Below are positions 4,891-6,766 of a DNA stretch of 6,766 bases, piece by piece; position 1 is the stretch's first letter; every line of letters begins with the position of its first letter. The notes beneath the pieces are model-generated. The model did no database searches and was not told where the DNA came from. It saw only the letters and a list, made by a program, of their open reading frames with translations. Made by a program: the position numbers and the translations under genes. The DNA is from Woeseiaceae bacterium (GTDB taxonomy: Bacteria; Pseudomonadota; Gammaproteobacteria; Steroidobacterales; Woeseiaceae), in NCBI GenBank assembly GCA_013138675.1, contig WTCH01000250.1:1-6766 (forward strand). Direction: 5' to 3'.

Positions 4891-6441
4891 ATGATCCTGC
4901 GACGTGTCATTGCTTACCTGGTGCTGAGCGCGCTTAGCGCCTGCTCAGTTAACCCGGTGACCGGTGACCGTGATCTCATGCTGGTCAGCGGTGAGCAGGA
5001 GCTCGCCATGGGCCTGCAGAATTATGTGCCTATGCAGCAGTCGCAAGGCGGCACTTATGACGTCGATCCGGCACTTACGGAGTACGTCAGCTCGGTTGGG
5101 CACAAGCTCGCCGCCGTCAGCGAAGTCAAACTACCGTATGAATTCGTTGTGCTGAACAATTCAGTGCCAAACGCGTGGGCGCTACCGGGCGGTAAGATCG
5201 CGATCAATCGCGGCTTGTTGACCGAACTCAATTCCGAGGCCGAGCTTGCCGCGGTACTGGGCCACGAGGTCGTGCATGCTGCAGCGCGGCACAGTGCCCA
5301 GCAGATGTCGCGCGGCATGATGACGCAAGGCCTGGTCCTCGCGACGACGGTCGCAGCCAGCGACAGTGGCTACGGCGACCTTGCGGCCATGGGTGCAGGT
5401 CTTGCCGGGCAGTTGACGCTCTCAAGATACGGTCGCGATGCTGAACTCGAGTCCGACAAATACGGCATGCGCTTCATGTCCAGGGCCGGCTACGACCCGC
5501 AAGGTGCAGTGACCCTGCAGGAAACGTTCGTAAGACTGAGTGCGGGCCGCGACCAGGACTGGTTGAGTGGAATGTTTGCGAGCCATCCGCCGTCCGAGGA
5601 GCGCGTAAAGGAAAACAGGCGCCGCGCCAAGAACCTGCCGGCCGGTGGTGAACTCGGTACCGAACGCTATGCGGCTGTGATGAAAAAAACGATGGCGGTC
5701 AAACCCGCCTACGATGCCTATGACAAGGGTCGCAAAGCGCTTGGCGAGAAGAAAAACGACGAGGCACTCGCGTTGGCGAACGAAGCGCTGACGCTGTTCC
5801 CCGAGGAAGCGAACTTCCATGCGTTGCGCGGCGACGTGCGGCTCGTCAACAAGCAGTACGACATGGCCGTGACCAACTACAGTCGCGCGATTACTCGTCG
5901 TGACGATTTTTTCTACTACCACCTGCAACGAGGCATTGCGAAACAAGAGCTAGGCCAAACGGATTCCGCGATGGTCGACCTCGAGCGCAGCCTGGAAATC
6001 ATGCCGACGGCCCCGGCGCACTTCACGCTGGGTGAGATCAAAGAACAGCGAGGGCAGACAGATGAAGCCATCGGGCACTACAAGATTGTGGCTAAAAGCG
6101 GCAGCGGGGATATTGCGAAAGCTGCCTACGAGGCATTGCTGAGACTTGAGCTGCCAACGCAGCCCGCGTCGTACATTTCCTCAGCTTGTGGCAGCGAGAC
6201 CGGCGGTCAGATCGTCGTTCAGGTGCGCAATGACACGCCGTTGCCGGTAACCGGCGTGCAGGTTCGGTTTCAGTATGTCGACAGTTCGGGCACGCAGCGG
6301 CAATCGGTTCAGAGCTTCAGCGGTGAACTGGCGCCGGGCAAGATTGTAACTGCGGGCACCGGGTTGACGCCGTATCCGTCAACCCGATGCGAAGCTGCAG
6401 TTATTCAAGCTCGTCCAGCAGAGACTCCATCTCGTCCATGA
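4891..6441 (+). CDS. M48 family metalloprotease lipoprotein with TPR and C-terminal beta domain
   Basis: 516-residue envelope zinc protease, probably involved in outer-membrane protein quality control like BepA/LoiP (inference from family). The start at 4891 gives a lipoprotein signal MILRRVIAYLVLSALSAC with lipobox LSAC and Cys18. Ser19 at +2 predicts sorting to the outer membrane. NPVTGDRDLMLVSGEQE (21-37) is the usual N-terminal motif of these lipoproteins. Zinc site: HEVVH (125-129), third ligand Glu185 in the ELESD motif (185-189), and His232 in SHPPSEER, corresponding to the regulatory zinc-binding His of BepA. About four TPRs follow (274-409). A beta-rich domain at about 425-516 (QIVVQVRNDTPLPVTGVQV at 440-458) resembles FxLYD-type modules, with Cys433 and Cys500 possibly disulfide-bonded. 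It is longer than E. coli BepA (487) because of this last domain. No Shine-Dalgarno precedes the start. Its last 41 nt overlap the opposing pepF gene. Family is certain; exact substrate is not. Confidence 0.94.
   Translation: MILRRVIAYLVLSALSACSVNPVTGDRDLMLVSGEQELAMGLQNYVPMQQSQGGTYDVDPALTEYVSSVGHKLAAVSEVKLPYEFVVLNNSVPNAWALPGGKIAINRGLLTELNSEAELAAVLGHEVVHAAARHSAQQMSRGMMTQGLVLATTVAASDSGYGDLAAMGAGLAGQLTLSRYGRDAELESDKYGMRFMSRAGYDPQGAVTLQETFVRLSAGRDQDWLSGMFASHPPSEERVKENRRRAKNLPAGGELGTERYAAVMKKTMAVKPAYDAYDKGRKALGEKKNDEALALANEALTLFPEEANFHALRGDVRLVNKQYDMAVTNYSRAITRRDDFFYYHLQRGIAKQELGQTDSAMVDLERSLEIMPTAPAHFTLGEIKEQRGQTDEAIGHYKIVAKSGSGDIAKAAYEALLRLELPTQPASYISSACGSETGGQIVVQVRNDTPLPVTGVQVRFQYVDSSGTQRQSVQSFSGELAPGKIVTAGTGLTPYPSTRCEAAVIQARPAETPSRP
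4924..4948 (+). other. Stem-loop in the signal-peptide coding region of the M48 gene
   Basis: CTGAGC (4924-4929) pairs with GCTCAG (4943-4948), and GCGC (4930-4933) pairs with GCGC (4937-4940) around a TTA triloop, with a 2-nt bulge at 4941-4942. That gives ten Watson-Crick pairs. It covers codons 12-20, including the lipobox Cys. It may be a coding coincidence or may affect early elongation. Confidence 0.4.
6360..6386 (-). terminator. Possible terminator hairpin downstream of pepF
   Basis: A perfect 9-bp inverted repeat, CGGGTTGAC (6360-6368) and GTCAACCCG (6378-6386), with a 9-nt loop. It begins 14 nt after the minus-strand pepF stop, the expected terminator position for that gene, but lies within codons about 490-499 of the M48 gene. 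No T-tract follows on the minus strand, so intrinsic termination would be weak. The structure could instead stabilise the pepF 3' end. Confidence 0.4.
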
Positions 6442-6766
6442 TCGCATTCATCTTGGCGACGATAGCCAGGTAAGGCTCAGGCTTGGCGAGATCCACGCCT
6501 GCTTCGACGAGCAACAAGTACGGATAGTTGGATCCGCCGGCACGCAGCAGGTCCTTGTAATTTTCGACGCCTGCTTCTCCGTCTTCGACGATCTTGGCGT
6601 ACAAAGCCGTGCCCGCCGTCTTTGACGTGGCGTACTGATACACGTACATGTTGCGATAGAAGTGCGGTACAAACATCCACTCATTGGTGTACAGATCATC
6701 GATGACAACGACGCCCTCGTCGTGCCCGTGATAGCGGCGCAGAATATCTCCGTAGATTTCGGAAAT
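6401..6766 (-). CDS. pepF: Oligoendopeptidase F (M3 family metallopeptidase), C-terminal part
   Basis: The last 121 residues of a cytoplasmic zinc oligopeptidase that cleaves short peptides. The frame is open to the window edge, reading ISEIYGDILRRYHGHDEG before the first internal Met, so the gene starts upstream on the minus strand, outside the window. The catalytic HExxH lies in the missing part. What is visible matches the end of the PepF/M3B family: W30, PHFYRNMYVYQYATSK (34-49), with the His and Tyr residues that M3 enzymes use around the active site, then a glycine-rich turn (RAGGSNYPYLLLVEAGVDL) and a helical tail ending DELE. A start at 6676 would leave only 91 residues and cut the motif context, so it is rejected. 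The stop at 6401-6403 lies inside the convergent M48 gene (41-nt overlap). The C-terminus is intact; nothing suggests a pseudogene. Confidence 0.92.
   Translation of the reverse strand: MSEIYGDILRRYHGHDEGVVVIDDLYTNEWMFVPHFYRNMYVYQYATSKTAGTALYAKIVEDGEAGVENYKDLLRAGGSNYPYLLLVEAGVDLAKPEPYLAIVAKMNAIMDEMESLLDELE

Noticed and set aside
4954..4967. Tandem CCGGTGA repeats
   Set aside because: They encode the conserved PVTGD motif of M48 lipoproteins; codon choice explains the repeat.
5683..5689. A7 run in the protease-TPR linker as a programmed frameshift site
   Set aside because: A -1 shift would stop at 5721-5723 and yield a protease-only form, but the preceding codon is ATG, so the heptamer is not canonical, and no downstream stimulatory structure is evident.
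6234..6258. Inverted repeat CACGCCG/CGGCGTG with inner CCGGT/ACCGG
   Set aside because: It lies mid-gene in GC-rich coding sequence, has competing pairings and is not near any gene end or start.
6401..6676. A short 91-residue gene starting at ATG 6676 on the minus strand
   Set aside because: The frame stays open to the window edge and the added residues continue the PepF family pattern, so this is an internal Met of a larger gene.

Overview
The window (about 57% GC by eye) reads as chromosomal DNA of a Gram-negative bacterium, most likely a gammaproteobacterium. The reasons are an outer-membrane barrel protein with a C-terminal Phe, a lipoprotein M48 protease with the NPVTG start typical of proteobacterial members, a LolCDE/MacB-type ABC transporter, and a REP-like palindrome with a GTAG head. 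The lineage assignment is inference. Coding density is very high. I see no phage, IS, CRISPR, tRNA or rRNA signature.

Region 1 (1-4178, + strand) is the distal part of an operon. It encodes two different FtsX/MacB-fold permeases (the first cut by the window edge), their LolD/MacB-type ATPase, and a 375-residue protein with a signal peptide that looks like an outer-membrane beta-barrel. The junctions are a 1-nt overlap, a 2-nt gap and an 11-nt overlap, so translation is probably coupled. Together they look like an envelope transport machine: a heterodimeric mechanotransmission ABC transporter in the inner membrane with a dedicated outer-membrane partner. The substrate is unknown. This is the best candidate here for a poorly described system.

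Region 2 (4179-4890) holds a REP-like palindrome between convergent genes. It is followed by a minus-strand hemerythrin-domain protein with the full set of di-iron ligands, then a 106-nt divergent intergenic region. That region ends in a perfect TATAAT whose predicted start point is the ATG of the next gene.

Region 3 (4891-6766) holds an M48 metalloprotease lipoprotein with TPRs and a C-terminal beta-rich domain (plus strand). Its 3' end overlaps by 41 nt the 3' end of a minus-strand oligoendopeptidase F (M3 family) gene, of which only the last 121 codons are in the window. A perfect 9-bp inverted repeat lies just beyond the stop of the peptidase gene, inside the M48 coding sequence.

Most genes belong to recognisable families. 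The unusual points are the ABC-plus-barrel operon, the altered Walker A, the REP head sharing a stop codon, the possible leaderless protease mRNA and the overlapping convergent ends.
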